Of a stretch of DNA of 21,011 nt, positions 1 to 6,051 are shown in pieces. Location: assembly GCA_964353185.1 (NCBI GenBank), contig CAYGUV010000019.1, positions 1 to 21,011 on the forward strand, read 5' to 3'. Under the pieces are notes generated by a model. It worked only from the letters and a program-made list of their open reading frames with translations. It had not been told where the DNA came from and searched no databases. Source of the stretch: GCA-2708415 sp964353185 (GTDB taxonomy: Bacteria > Pseudomonadota > Alphaproteobacteria > Micavibrionales > Micavibrionaceae). Each line of letters opens with the position of its first letter. Position 1 is the stretch's first letter. Both the position numbers and the translations under genes were made by a program.

Positions 1-756
1 GATGCATATTGTGACCTTTTGTTGGTCGGGGATAGTGTCGCGATGGTTTTGTATGGGGATGATACCACACAAAGCGCGGATATGGATATGATGATCCGCC
101 ATGGGAAGGCGGTGGCGAAGGCCGCCAATCACGCAGTTGTAATTGTTGATATGCCATTTGGATCGTATGAAACATCAAAAGACCAAGCCCTTAAGAATGC
201 GCAGCGTATAATGTCTGAGACAAAATGTGATGGCGTGAAGTTAGAAGGTGGTTTGGCGTTGGCAGACACCATTGCGCATTTAACCACGCATAACATTCCC
301 GTCATGGCGCATGTGGGATTGTTGCCGCAATCAGTATCAAGCCCCGATGGGTTTCGGGTGCAAGGCAAAGATTTGGGCGCAGCCAAGAAGATTATGGAAG
401 ATGCCAAGGCCGTTGAAAATGCCGGCGCATTTTGTGTGGTGGTTGAAGCCGTGCCAGAGCCATTAGCCGCCGCGATAACCGCGCAAGCAAATATTCCCAC
501 CATTGGCATTGGGGCGAGTGCCGCCTGTGACGGGCAAATATTGGTAACCGAAGATATGTTGGGATTTGGCACGCGTAAGCCCCCCAAATTTGTAAAGCAA
601 TATATGAGCGCCCATAAAACAATGAGCCAAGCCATAAAAGAATATGCGTTAGAGGTTAAAAACCGCGCCTTTCCTGAGAAAGAGCATACATATTGTAACG
701 ATACGGAAATTCCCGAAGAACTAGCATTATATAACGACAATAAAAAAGCTTCTTAA
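1..756 (+). CDS. panB: 3-methyl-2-oxobutanoate hydroxymethyltransferase, 5'-truncated by window edge
   Basis: PanB transfers a hydroxymethyl group from 5,10-methylene-tetrahydrofolate to 2-oxoisovalerate, giving ketopantoate, the first committed step of pantothenate (coenzyme A) synthesis in the cytoplasm. The reading frame is open from base 1, so the start codon lies outside; 251 residues are visible and roughly the first 40 of the family's usual length are missing. Family motifs are clear: LVGDSVAMVLYG near the visible start (metal-binding Asp region), DMPFGSY, VKLEGG, then VVVEAVPEPLA with the expected catalytic Glu, IPTIGIGASAACDGQILV and the C-terminal PEKEHTY. The stop is followed by a 106-base gap and then secY on the same strand. 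The position directly ahead of secY is unusual, since rplO is the common neighbour. Assignment is from motif recognition and is secure. Confidence 0.96.
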   Translation, partial: DAYCDLLLVGDSVAMVLYGDDTTQSADMDMMIRHGKAVAKAANHAVVIVDMPFGSYETSKDQALKNAQRIMSETKCDGVKLEGGLALADTIAHLTTHNIPVMAHVGLLPQSVSSPDGFRVQGKDLGAAKKIMEDAKAVENAGAFCVVVEAVPEPLAAAITAQANIPTIGIGASAACDGQILVTEDMLGFGTRKPPKFVKQYMSAHKTMSQAIKEYALEVKNRAFPEKEHTYCNDTEIPEELALYNDNKKAS

Positions 757-773
757 AAAAGCGTCTTAGCATC

Positions 774-802
774 TTGTCTTTACGACGCTCTCTCTTTATA
801 TA
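774..802 (+). promoter_or_regulatory. Candidate sigma-70 promoter for secY
   Basis: TTGTCT (774-779), a 17-base spacer and TATATA (797-802) lie 61 bases ahead of the secY start. Each hexamer matches four of six consensus positions and the spacing is ideal. It would give secY a promoter of its own, which would make sense if panB has separated it from the spc operon promoter. This is inference from sequence only. Confidence 0.35.
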
Positions 803-862
803 AGGAGTGAAATAACTAGTCCTTCGATTTATCGATTGGCGTTTAAATACTAGAGGAACATC

Positions 863-2221
863 ATGTCATCAGCAGTGGAACAACTTGCCAAGGGTGCTAA
901 TTGGAGCGCATTTTCAAAAGCAACCGAGCTTAAAAAGCGGATTTTATTCGTTTTAGGCGCGCTTCTTATTTATCGTTTGGGTACATATATTCCTGTTCCG
1001 GGGATTGACCCGACGATTTGGAAAGAGATTTATACCCAAAAAAGCGGTGGTATTTTAGACATGTTCAACATGTTTTCTGGTGGTGCGCTATCGCGTATGA
1101 CGATTTTTGCATTGAATATCATGCCTTACATTTCGGCCTCTATCATCATGCAGTTGGCGGCGGCAATGTCCCCAAAGCTTGAGAAAATGAAAAAAGAAGG
1201 CGAACATGGCCGTATGAAAATCAACCAATACACACGTTATTTGACGGTGTTATTGGCGACCATTCAGGCCTATGGCTTAGCAGTCGGTTTAGAAGGCATG
1301 CAAAGCAGTGCGGGCGCCGCCGTGATTGACCCTGGGTTATTTTTCCGTGCATCAACCGTTATCACCATTGTTGGCGGTACAGTATTCTTGATGTGGCTGG
1401 GCGAGCAGATAACCCAGCGCGGTATCGGAAATGGTATCTCGCTCATTATCTTTGCAGGTATTGTTGCGGAATTACCCCGTGCGATTGGCTCAACCCTAGA
1501 GCTTGGCCGTCAGGGTCAATTTAACCCATTAGAATTGTTATTCTTGGCCGCTATGGTTATTGGTGTGATCATGTTGATCGTATTTGTGGAACGTGCGCAG
1601 CGCCGTGTCACAGTGCAATATCCAAAGCGTCAGCAAGCCAATGGCGGCGCGGCAATGGGACAACAAAACCATATCCCGCTTAAACTGAATACGGCGGGTG
1701 TTATTCCACCGATTTTTGCCTCTTCTTTATTGCTTTTACCCTTAACGATTGTTGGTTTTAGCGGCGCCGATGGTGGTGAGATTACATCAACAATTGCGCG
1801 TTTCTTACAACACGGGCAACCAATGTATATGTTCCTTTATGGCTCATTGATTGTGTTCTTTGCGTTTTTCTATACCGCGATTGTGTTTAACCCCGAAGAT
1901 AATGCGCAGATGTTGCAACGTCATGGCGGGTTTATTCCCGGTATGCGCCCTGGGAAAAGTACGGCAGATTATTTAGATTATGTGTTAACGCGTATTACTG
2001 CGGTTGGGGCAATTTACTTATGCTTTATCTGTTTGTTGCCTGAATTTATGATTTCGCGTTATTCCATCCCGTTTTATTTTGGGGGAACATCATTGTTGAT
2101 TGTTGTGACAGTAACGATGGATACGGTTGCACAAATTCATTCGCACCTTATTGCCCATCAATATGAAGGGTTGATTAAGAAATCAAAAATCCGCGGTGGC
2201 GGCAGACAACGTAGAAGGTAG
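863..2221 (+). CDS. secY: Preprotein translocase subunit SecY
   Basis: SecY is the central pore subunit of the SecYEG protein-conducting channel in the inner membrane; it passes unfolded secretory proteins and inserts membrane proteins with SecA or the ribosome. The 452-residue product has normal length and a ten-helix pattern. Recognisable are YRLGTYIPVPGID in the first helix and loop, FNMFSGGALSRMTIFALNIMPYI (plug and helix 2 region; 1061 onward), the conserved MSPKLEKMKKEGE loop, GIGNGISLIIF, the cytosolic-loop motif IPGMRPGKST containing the conserved Arg that contacts SecA, and a basic C-terminal tail. An AGAGGA ribosome-binding site (852-857) supports the ATG at 863. The next gene starts four bases after the stop. 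Confidence 0.99.
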   Translation: MSSAVEQLAKGANWSAFSKATELKKRILFVLGALLIYRLGTYIPVPGIDPTIWKEIYTQKSGGILDMFNMFSGGALSRMTIFALNIMPYISASIIMQLAAAMSPKLEKMKKEGEHGRMKINQYTRYLTVLLATIQAYGLAVGLEGMQSSAGAAVIDPGLFFRASTVITIVGGTVFLMWLGEQITQRGIGNGISLIIFAGIVAELPRAIGSTLELGRQGQFNPLELLFLAAMVIGVIMLIVFVERAQRRVTVQYPKRQQANGGAAMGQQNHIPLKLNTAGVIPPIFASSLLLLPLTIVGFSGADGGEITSTIARFLQHGQPMYMFLYGSLIVFFAFFYTAIVFNPEDNAQMLQRHGGFIPGMRPGKSTADYLDYVLTRITAVGAIYLCFICLLPEFMISRYSIPFYFGGTSLLIVVTVTMDTVAQIHSHLIAHQYEGLIKKSKIRGGGRQRRR

Positions 2222-2224
2222 TCT

Positions 2225-2656
2225 ATGAAAATATTTATATTTTTTTTTCTTATTACATTAATGGGCACGAAAGTAACATTTGCAGAAAGTGATTGCGATT
2301 CTCCCCAAAGCCAAATGGCTATGAATGTTTGCTCCCAAAATCAATTTACCCAAGCGGATAAAGAGATGAATGATTTTTACCAAGCGGCGCTTAAGCATTT
2401 AGAACTCAATGAGAATTCTTACGATGATAAATATAAGAATAAAGAGTTCTTTATGCAAAACCAACGCGATTGGATAAAATATCGTGATAACATTTGTGCC
2501 TTTCAAGCTGGTGAACAAAAAAATTCTGGTACAATTTGGCCTTTAATTGTTAATACATGCATGACAAATATTACAGTTAATCGTACAGAAGATATAAAAA
2601 ATTCTTTTATGGAGACTTTAGATTTAGATTCTATTGAAAATAAAAATGGGAATTAA
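2225..2656 (+). CDS. Secreted LprI-like (DUF1311-type) small protein
   Basis: A 143-residue protein with a clear signal peptide (residues 1-20: two charged or polar residues, an FFFL-rich core, and VTFA before the likely cleavage site), so it should act in the periplasm. The mature part has four cysteines (24, 36, 91, 112) and the pattern QRDWIKYRDNIC (80-91), which is typical of the LprI/DUF1311 family, some members of which inhibit lysozyme. Its target here is unknown. The start lies four bases after the secY stop, with AGAAGG as ribosome-binding site inside the secY end. Its last 11 bases overlap the adk start, so it is probably translated in one chain with secY and adk. It looks more AT-rich than its neighbours and is not a usual member of this operon, which suggests insertion of an accessory gene into a core operon. 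Confidence 0.8.
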   Translation: MKIFIFFFLITLMGTKVTFAESDCDSPQSQMAMNVCSQNQFTQADKEMNDFYQAALKHLELNENSYDDKYKNKEFFMQNQRDWIKYRDNICAFQAGEQKNSGTIWPLIVNTCMTNITVNRTEDIKNSFMETLDLDSIENKNGN

Positions 2657-3221
2657 CATTATATTTTTTGGCCCGCCTGCGGCTGGTAAAGGCACGCAAG
2701 CCAAGATCATTGAAACCAAATATGGTTTTAAACAGCTCTCTACGGGTGACATGCTACGTGCGCAAGTGGCCGAAGGCACAGAATTAGGCTTACGCGCCAA
2801 AGAGATCATGGATGCAGGCAAGCTTGTATCAGATGAAATTGTTATTGGCATGATTGAAGACAGCATGAGCCGCAACCCAGATGCCAAGGGTTTTATCTTT
2901 GATGGTTTTCCGCGCACGAATGCACAAGCGCAAGAACTTGACCTGATGCTCGCCAAGCATGATCAGAAAATTGATTTGGTTTTAGAGCTTGAAGTCGATC
3001 ATGATGCGCTTATTGCGCGTGTTGAAAAACGTAGCAAAGAAGAAGGCCGCAGCGATGATAATATTGATGCCTTAAAAGTCCGCCTCGAACAATATCGTGA
3101 TTACTCCGCGATCGTCCTTCCCTATTACCAAATTCAAGGCCCTGTTCATAAAATTGATGGTATGGCGGATATTGATGAAGTGACGAAATCGATTGAGCTT
3201 ATCCTAAAAAATAATATCTAA
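2646..3221 (+). CDS. adk: Adenylate kinase, short form without extended LID
   Basis: Adk interconverts ATP plus AMP with two ADP in the cytoplasm. The 191-residue product begins with a P-loop GPPAAGKGT (residues 9-17), then STGDMLRAQV and GFIFDGFPRTNAQAQ, the AMP-binding and core motifs. Where long-form enzymes carry a LID insert of about 30 residues, this protein runs straight from VEKRSKEEGRSDDN to LKVRLEQYRDY, the short form seen in many alphaproteobacteria. I chose ATG 2646; a TTG at 2634 would add four residues not expected in the family. No clear ribosome-binding site precedes 2646. The start sits inside the last codons of the LprI-like gene, so reinitiation or coupling after that gene is likely. 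Confidence 0.97.
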   Translation: MGINIIFFGPPAAGKGTQAKIIETKYGFKQLSTGDMLRAQVAEGTELGLRAKEIMDAGKLVSDEIVIGMIEDSMSRNPDAKGFIFDGFPRTNAQAQELDLMLAKHDQKIDLVLELEVDHDALIARVEKRSKEEGRSDDNIDALKVRLEQYRDYSAIVLPYYQIQGPVHKIDGMADIDEVTKSIELILKNNI

Positions 3222-3240
3222 ATTTCTTACTCCTACCCCC

Positions 3241-3268
3241 TTGACGAATGCCTTGGAATGCCTATAAT
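3241..3268 (+). promoter_or_regulatory. Sigma-70 promoter of the alpha operon (rpsM)
   Basis: TTGACG (3241-3246), a 16-base spacer and a perfect TATAAT (3263-3268) form the best promoter in the window, starting 19 bases after the adk stop. Transcription would begin near 3275, leaving a leader of about 134 bases before rpsM. The spacer contains AATGCC twice (3247-3252 and 3257-3262), exactly 10 bases apart, a possible protein-binding site. A second TATAAT at 3299-3304 has no convincing -35 partner. Confidence 0.72.
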
Positions 3269-3408
3269 GCGCCAATCTAAGGACCTGTGACGTATTTTTA
3301 TAATGGCTAAGTTATTGAAATATATGGTTTTTGGGAGTTGAGGAACCGGCGTGTTTTTAGGAACATTTTACGGTTTTATTTGAAATAAACAAAAATGGAG
3401 GAGCATAA

Positions 3409-3789
3409 ATGGCTCGTATTGCAGGCGTAAACGTCCCAGACAAAAAACGCGTACCAATCGCTTTAACTTATATTCATGGAATCGGGAAGCATTACGCAAA
3501 ACTGATCTGTGACGCAACTGGCATCGACGTAACCCGTCGTATGAATGAGTTGAGCGAAGATGAATTAAACCAAATCCGTGCGGAAATTGATACTGACAAG
3601 TATACAATTGAAGGGGATTTGCGTCGTCAAACATCAATGAACATCAAACGTCTTATGGACATGGCATGTTACCGTGGTTTACGCCACCGTAGACACCTTC
3701 CTGTTCGTGGACAAAACACGCGCACGAACGCACGTACCCGTAAAGGTCCGGCTAAAGCAATCGCTGGTAAGAAACCAGTCGGTAAATAA
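3409..3789 (+). CDS. rpsM: 30S ribosomal protein S13
   Basis: S13 sits in the head of the small subunit, contacts 16S rRNA, P-site tRNA and the large subunit through bridge B1. The 126-residue product starts MARIAGVNVPDKKRVPIALTYI and has the helix-two-turn-helix region HGIGKHYAKLIC, then DLRRQTSMNIKRLMDMACYRGLRHRR and the basic tail NTRTNARTRKGPAKAIAGKK, all characteristic. A strong GGAGGA site (3396-3401) precedes the ATG. It opens the alpha operon here, behind its own promoter and a leader of about 134 bases. In E. coli S4 represses this operon through the rpsM leader, but rpsD is absent from this cluster, as is usual in alphaproteobacteria, so any feedback would have to act differently. 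Confidence 0.99.
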   Translation: MARIAGVNVPDKKRVPIALTYIHGIGKHYAKLICDATGIDVTRRMNELSEDELNQIRAEIDTDKYTIEGDLRRQTSMNIKRLMDMACYRGLRHRRHLPVRGQNTRTNARTRKGPAKAIAGKKPVGK

Positions 3790-3805
3790 GGGATAGGACA
3801 GAACA

Positions 3806-4195
3806 ATGGCTAAAACAGCAGTAAAAACAAAGAAAAAAGTTAAAAAGCAGATTGTTGCCGGTATGGCGCATGTAAATTCAACTTTTAACAACACAATCAT
3901 TACTATTTCGGATGCACAAGGAAACGTTGTTTCTTGGTCAACCGCCGGTGCAATGGGTTTCAAGGGCTCTCGTAAGTCCACTCCATACGCTGCGCAGATG
4001 GCTGCGGAAGATGCAGGCAAGAAAGCCCAAGAACACGGTATGAAGGAATTAGACGTTCAGGTAAAAGGACCCGGTTCAGGCCGTGAGTCAGCCTTACGTG
4101 CGTTACAAGCAATTGGCTTTACCATTAAGTCCATTAAAGACGTAACACCAATTCCACATAACGGATGTCGCCCACCAAAGCGTCGCCGCGTATAA
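3806..4195 (+). CDS. rpsK: 30S ribosomal protein S11
   Basis: S11 forms part of the platform of the small subunit near the mRNA exit and the E site. The 129-residue product shows the conserved AHVNSTFNNTIITISDAQGNVVSWSTAG in several parts, then GFKGSRKSTPYAAQMAA, the VKGPGSGRESALRAL segment and the C-terminal TPIPHNGCRPPKRRRV. It starts 16 bases after rpsM with GGGATAGGA as ribosome-binding region and ends 53 bases before rpoA. Length and order fit an alphaproteobacterial alpha operon. No anomalies were seen. Confidence 0.99.
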   Translation: MAKTAVKTKKKVKKQIVAGMAHVNSTFNNTIITISDAQGNVVSWSTAGAMGFKGSRKSTPYAAQMAAEDAGKKAQEHGMKELDVQVKGPGSGRESALRALQAIGFTIKSIKDVTPIPHNGCRPPKRRRV

Positions 4196-4248
4196 TTGAA
4201 ACAGAATAAGTAATTATTTAAAAACGATAGTTTCGAAAGGACAATCAC

Positions 4249-5271
4249 GTGATTTATAAAAACTGGCAAGAACTCATTAAACCAAACAAAGTAGACATCA
4301 ACCACGGCGCAAACGCCGAAATGAACGGTAAGATCGTTGCAGAACCATTAGAGCGTGGGTTTGGTTTAACATTAGGTAATGCGCTTCGTCGTATTCTTTT
4401 ATCATCCCTACAAGGTGCGGCTGTTACGGCAATCCAAATTGATGGGGTTTTACATGAATTTTCTTCTATTGAAGGTGTTCGTGAAGACGTAACAGACATC
4501 GTATTGAACGTAAAAGCGATTGCGGTTCGTATGCATGTCGAAGGTCCAAAGAAAATGCGCCTTAGTGCAACTGGCCCCTGTGAAGTAACGGCTGGTATGA
4601 TTGAAGCCGGTGCAGACATCGAAATCATGAACCCAGACTTAGTCATTTGTACATTGGATAAAGGTGCAAATCTAAACATGGAAATGACAGTGAACACTGG
4701 TAAAGGCTACCGCCCTGCGGCGCAAAACCGTCCAGAAGAATGTCCTGCTGGTCTTATCCCTGTTGATTCAGTCTTCTCACCAGTACGTAAGGTTTCTTAC
4801 GAAGTGGAAGATACACGTGTTGGTCAAATTACAGACTATGACAAGCTTACACTGCAAATTGAAACAAATGGTGTTATTTCACCAGAAGATTCAGTGGCAT
4901 TTGCCTCACGTATCTTACAAGACCAACTTCAGGTCTTCATCAACTTTGATGAGCCAGAAGCCAAACAAGAAGCAGATGAAGCGGATGAATTACCATTTAA
5001 CCGTAACCTTCTTCGTAAAGTGGATGAGCTTGAATTATCTGTTCGTTCAGCGAATTGTCTGAAAAATGATAACATCTTGTACATTGGTGACTTGGTTCAA
5101 AAAAGTGAAGGTGACATGCTACGTACACCAAACTTTGGTCGTAAGTCATTGAACGAGATTAAAGAAGTATTGACCAACATGGGCTTGCATTTAGGTATGC
5201 AGGTCGAAGGTTGGCCACCAGAAAACATTGATGAGTTGGCGAAGAAATTAGACGACCCATTTAGTGCATAA
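4249..5271 (+). CDS. rpoA: DNA-directed RNA polymerase subunit alpha (GTG start)
   Basis: The alpha subunit nucleates RNA polymerase assembly (as a dimer via its N-terminal domain) and contacts UP elements and activators via its C-terminal domain. The 340-residue product has an N-terminal domain with ERGFGLTLGNALRRILLSSL (about residues 36-56) and SIEGVREDVTDIVLNVK, an acidic linker near residue 240 (EADEADELPFN), and a C-terminal domain with LELSVRSANCLKNDNI and TPNFGRKSLNEIKEVL, the DNA-binding helix-hairpin-helix part. The start is GTG 4249, preceded by CGAAAGG. MIYKNWQELIKPNK at that position is the normal alphaproteobacterial N-terminus, so GTG rather than a later ATG is right. It is followed by a 113-base gap and rplQ. 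Confidence 0.99.
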   Translation: MIYKNWQELIKPNKVDINHGANAEMNGKIVAEPLERGFGLTLGNALRRILLSSLQGAAVTAIQIDGVLHEFSSIEGVREDVTDIVLNVKAIAVRMHVEGPKKMRLSATGPCEVTAGMIEAGADIEIMNPDLVICTLDKGANLNMEMTVNTGKGYRPAAQNRPEECPAGLIPVDSVFSPVRKVSYEVEDTRVGQITDYDKLTLQIETNGVISPEDSVAFASRILQDQLQVFINFDEPEAKQEADEADELPFNRNLLRKVDELELSVRSANCLKNDNILYIGDLVQKSEGDMLRTPNFGRKSLNEIKEVLTNMGLHLGMQVEGWPPENIDELAKKLDDPFSA

Positions 5272-5283
5272 TTAAGAATATGT

Positions 5284-5335
5284 CACGGTGCGGCCTCTCC
5301 CGTGGGCGCATTCCTGACTAGAGGCTAAAACCTCT
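5284..5335 (+). promoter_or_regulatory. Structured RNA segment in the rpoA-rplQ gap
   Basis: The 113-base gap can fold as two hairpins, CACGG/CCGTG (5284-5288 with 5300-5304) and AGAGG/CCTCT (5320-5324 with 5331-5335). A competing helix GCCTCT (5293-5298) with AGAGGC (5320-5325) excludes the second hairpin. No U-tract follows, so this is not an obvious terminator. It could be an L17-responsive leader or an RNA processing site; function is inferred only from the pairing. Confidence 0.3.
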
Positions 5336-5384
5336 TAAATTTGATAAATATAAACAAAATCGGGCTATATAAAGGAAAAATGCA

Positions 5385-5831
5385 ATGAAACACGGCATTA
5401 AACAAAGAAAATTAAATAGAACATCACAACACCGTTTGGCGATGTTTGCCAATATGGCAGCTGCGCTGGTAAAGCATGAGCAAATCACAACAACATTGCC
5501 AAAGGCAAAAGAACTGCGTCCTTTCGTGGAAAAGCTTGTGACATTGGGTAAAAAAGGCCGTATCAGCGACCGTCGTTTAGCGATGAGCCGTATGCGCGAC
5601 CAAGACCAAGTGGCAAAACTTTTTGACACATTGGCAGAACGTTATAAAGAGCGTAATGGTGGTTATATTCGCATTATGAAAGCGGGTTTCCGTTATGGCG
5701 ATAACGCACCAATGGCGGTTATTGAATTTGTTGACCGCGATGAGTCCGCAAAAGGTTTAGACAGCGGTCCAGTTTTTGAAGATGATGCATTTGTTGAAGA
5801 AGCTGAAGAGAAAAAAGCAGCCACTGCTTAA
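5385..5831 (+). CDS. rplQ: 50S ribosomal protein L17
   Basis: L17 binds 23S rRNA near the peptide exit tunnel. The 148-residue product starts MKHGIKQRKLNRTSQHRLAMFANMAAALVKHE, continues with ITTTLPKAKELRPFVEKLVTL and ends the conserved core at YRYGDNAPMAVIEFVDRDE-like sequence (FRYGDNAPMAVIEFVDRD). The last 25 residues form an acidic and alanine-rich tail (EEAEEKKAATA), a common extension in alphaproteobacteria. AAAGGA (5371-5376) is the ribosome-binding site. It is the last gene of the alpha operon; an intrinsic terminator lies about 150 bases downstream. Confidence 0.98.
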   Translation: MKHGIKQRKLNRTSQHRLAMFANMAAALVKHEQITTTLPKAKELRPFVEKLVTLGKKGRISDRRLAMSRMRDQDQVAKLFDTLAERYKERNGGYIRIMKAGFRYGDNAPMAVIEFVDRDESAKGLDSGPVFEDDAFVEEAEEKKAATA

Positions 5832-5874
5832 TTAGTCTTCATAATTTATATCCCTACGTCGTTCTTTGTCGCTT

Positions 5875-5891
5875 ATGTAGAATATCTACAT
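5875..5891. repeat. 17-bp perfect palindrome with 3-base centre
   Basis: ATGTAGA (5875-5881), ATA, TCTACAT (5885-5891) is a perfect 7-bp inverted repeat 44 bases after the rplQ stop. No U-tract follows, so it is not a terminator. It could be an operator for the downstream antiporter gene or an mRNA 3'-end stem. No function can be assigned. Confidence 0.4.
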
Positions 5892-5980
5892 CACGCTTCT
5901 CAGGCCTAGTAGGAAAATAAATTTTTTTGACTACAACAAATAAAAGAAATTATTCGCTTTAGCGGTAAGGCGAATTTTAA

Positions 5981-6012
5981 ACGGCCCCTATTTATTTAGG
6001 GGTCGTTTTTTT
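5981..6012 (+). terminator. Intrinsic terminator of the alpha operon
   Basis: ACGGCCCCTA (5981-5990) pairs with TAGGGGTCGT (5997-6006) over ten positions with one G-U pair, across a six-base loop TTTATT, followed by six further T residues to 6012. This is a textbook terminator in + orientation. It ends immediately before an in-frame ATG (6013) of the antiporter gene, which argues that this ATG is not used. Confidence 0.9.
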
Positions 6013-6051
6013 ATGAATGATTTTGCCTCTTTTACCTGTATTATAAGAGCC

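Noticed and set aside
760..789. AGCGTC/GACGCT stem after panB as a terminator
   Set aside because: Only six pairs across an 18-base loop and followed by mixed CTCTCTTT rather than a U-tract; the candidate secY promoter overlaps it.
5341..5371. TTGATA and TATATA as an rplQ promoter
   Set aside because: The spacer is 19 bases and the start would fall about seven bases before the rplQ ATG, destroying its ribosome-binding site.
6013..6051. ATG 6013 as the antiporter start
   Set aside because: It follows the terminator U-tract directly and has no ribosome-binding site; the extra 13 residues are not needed for the family fold.
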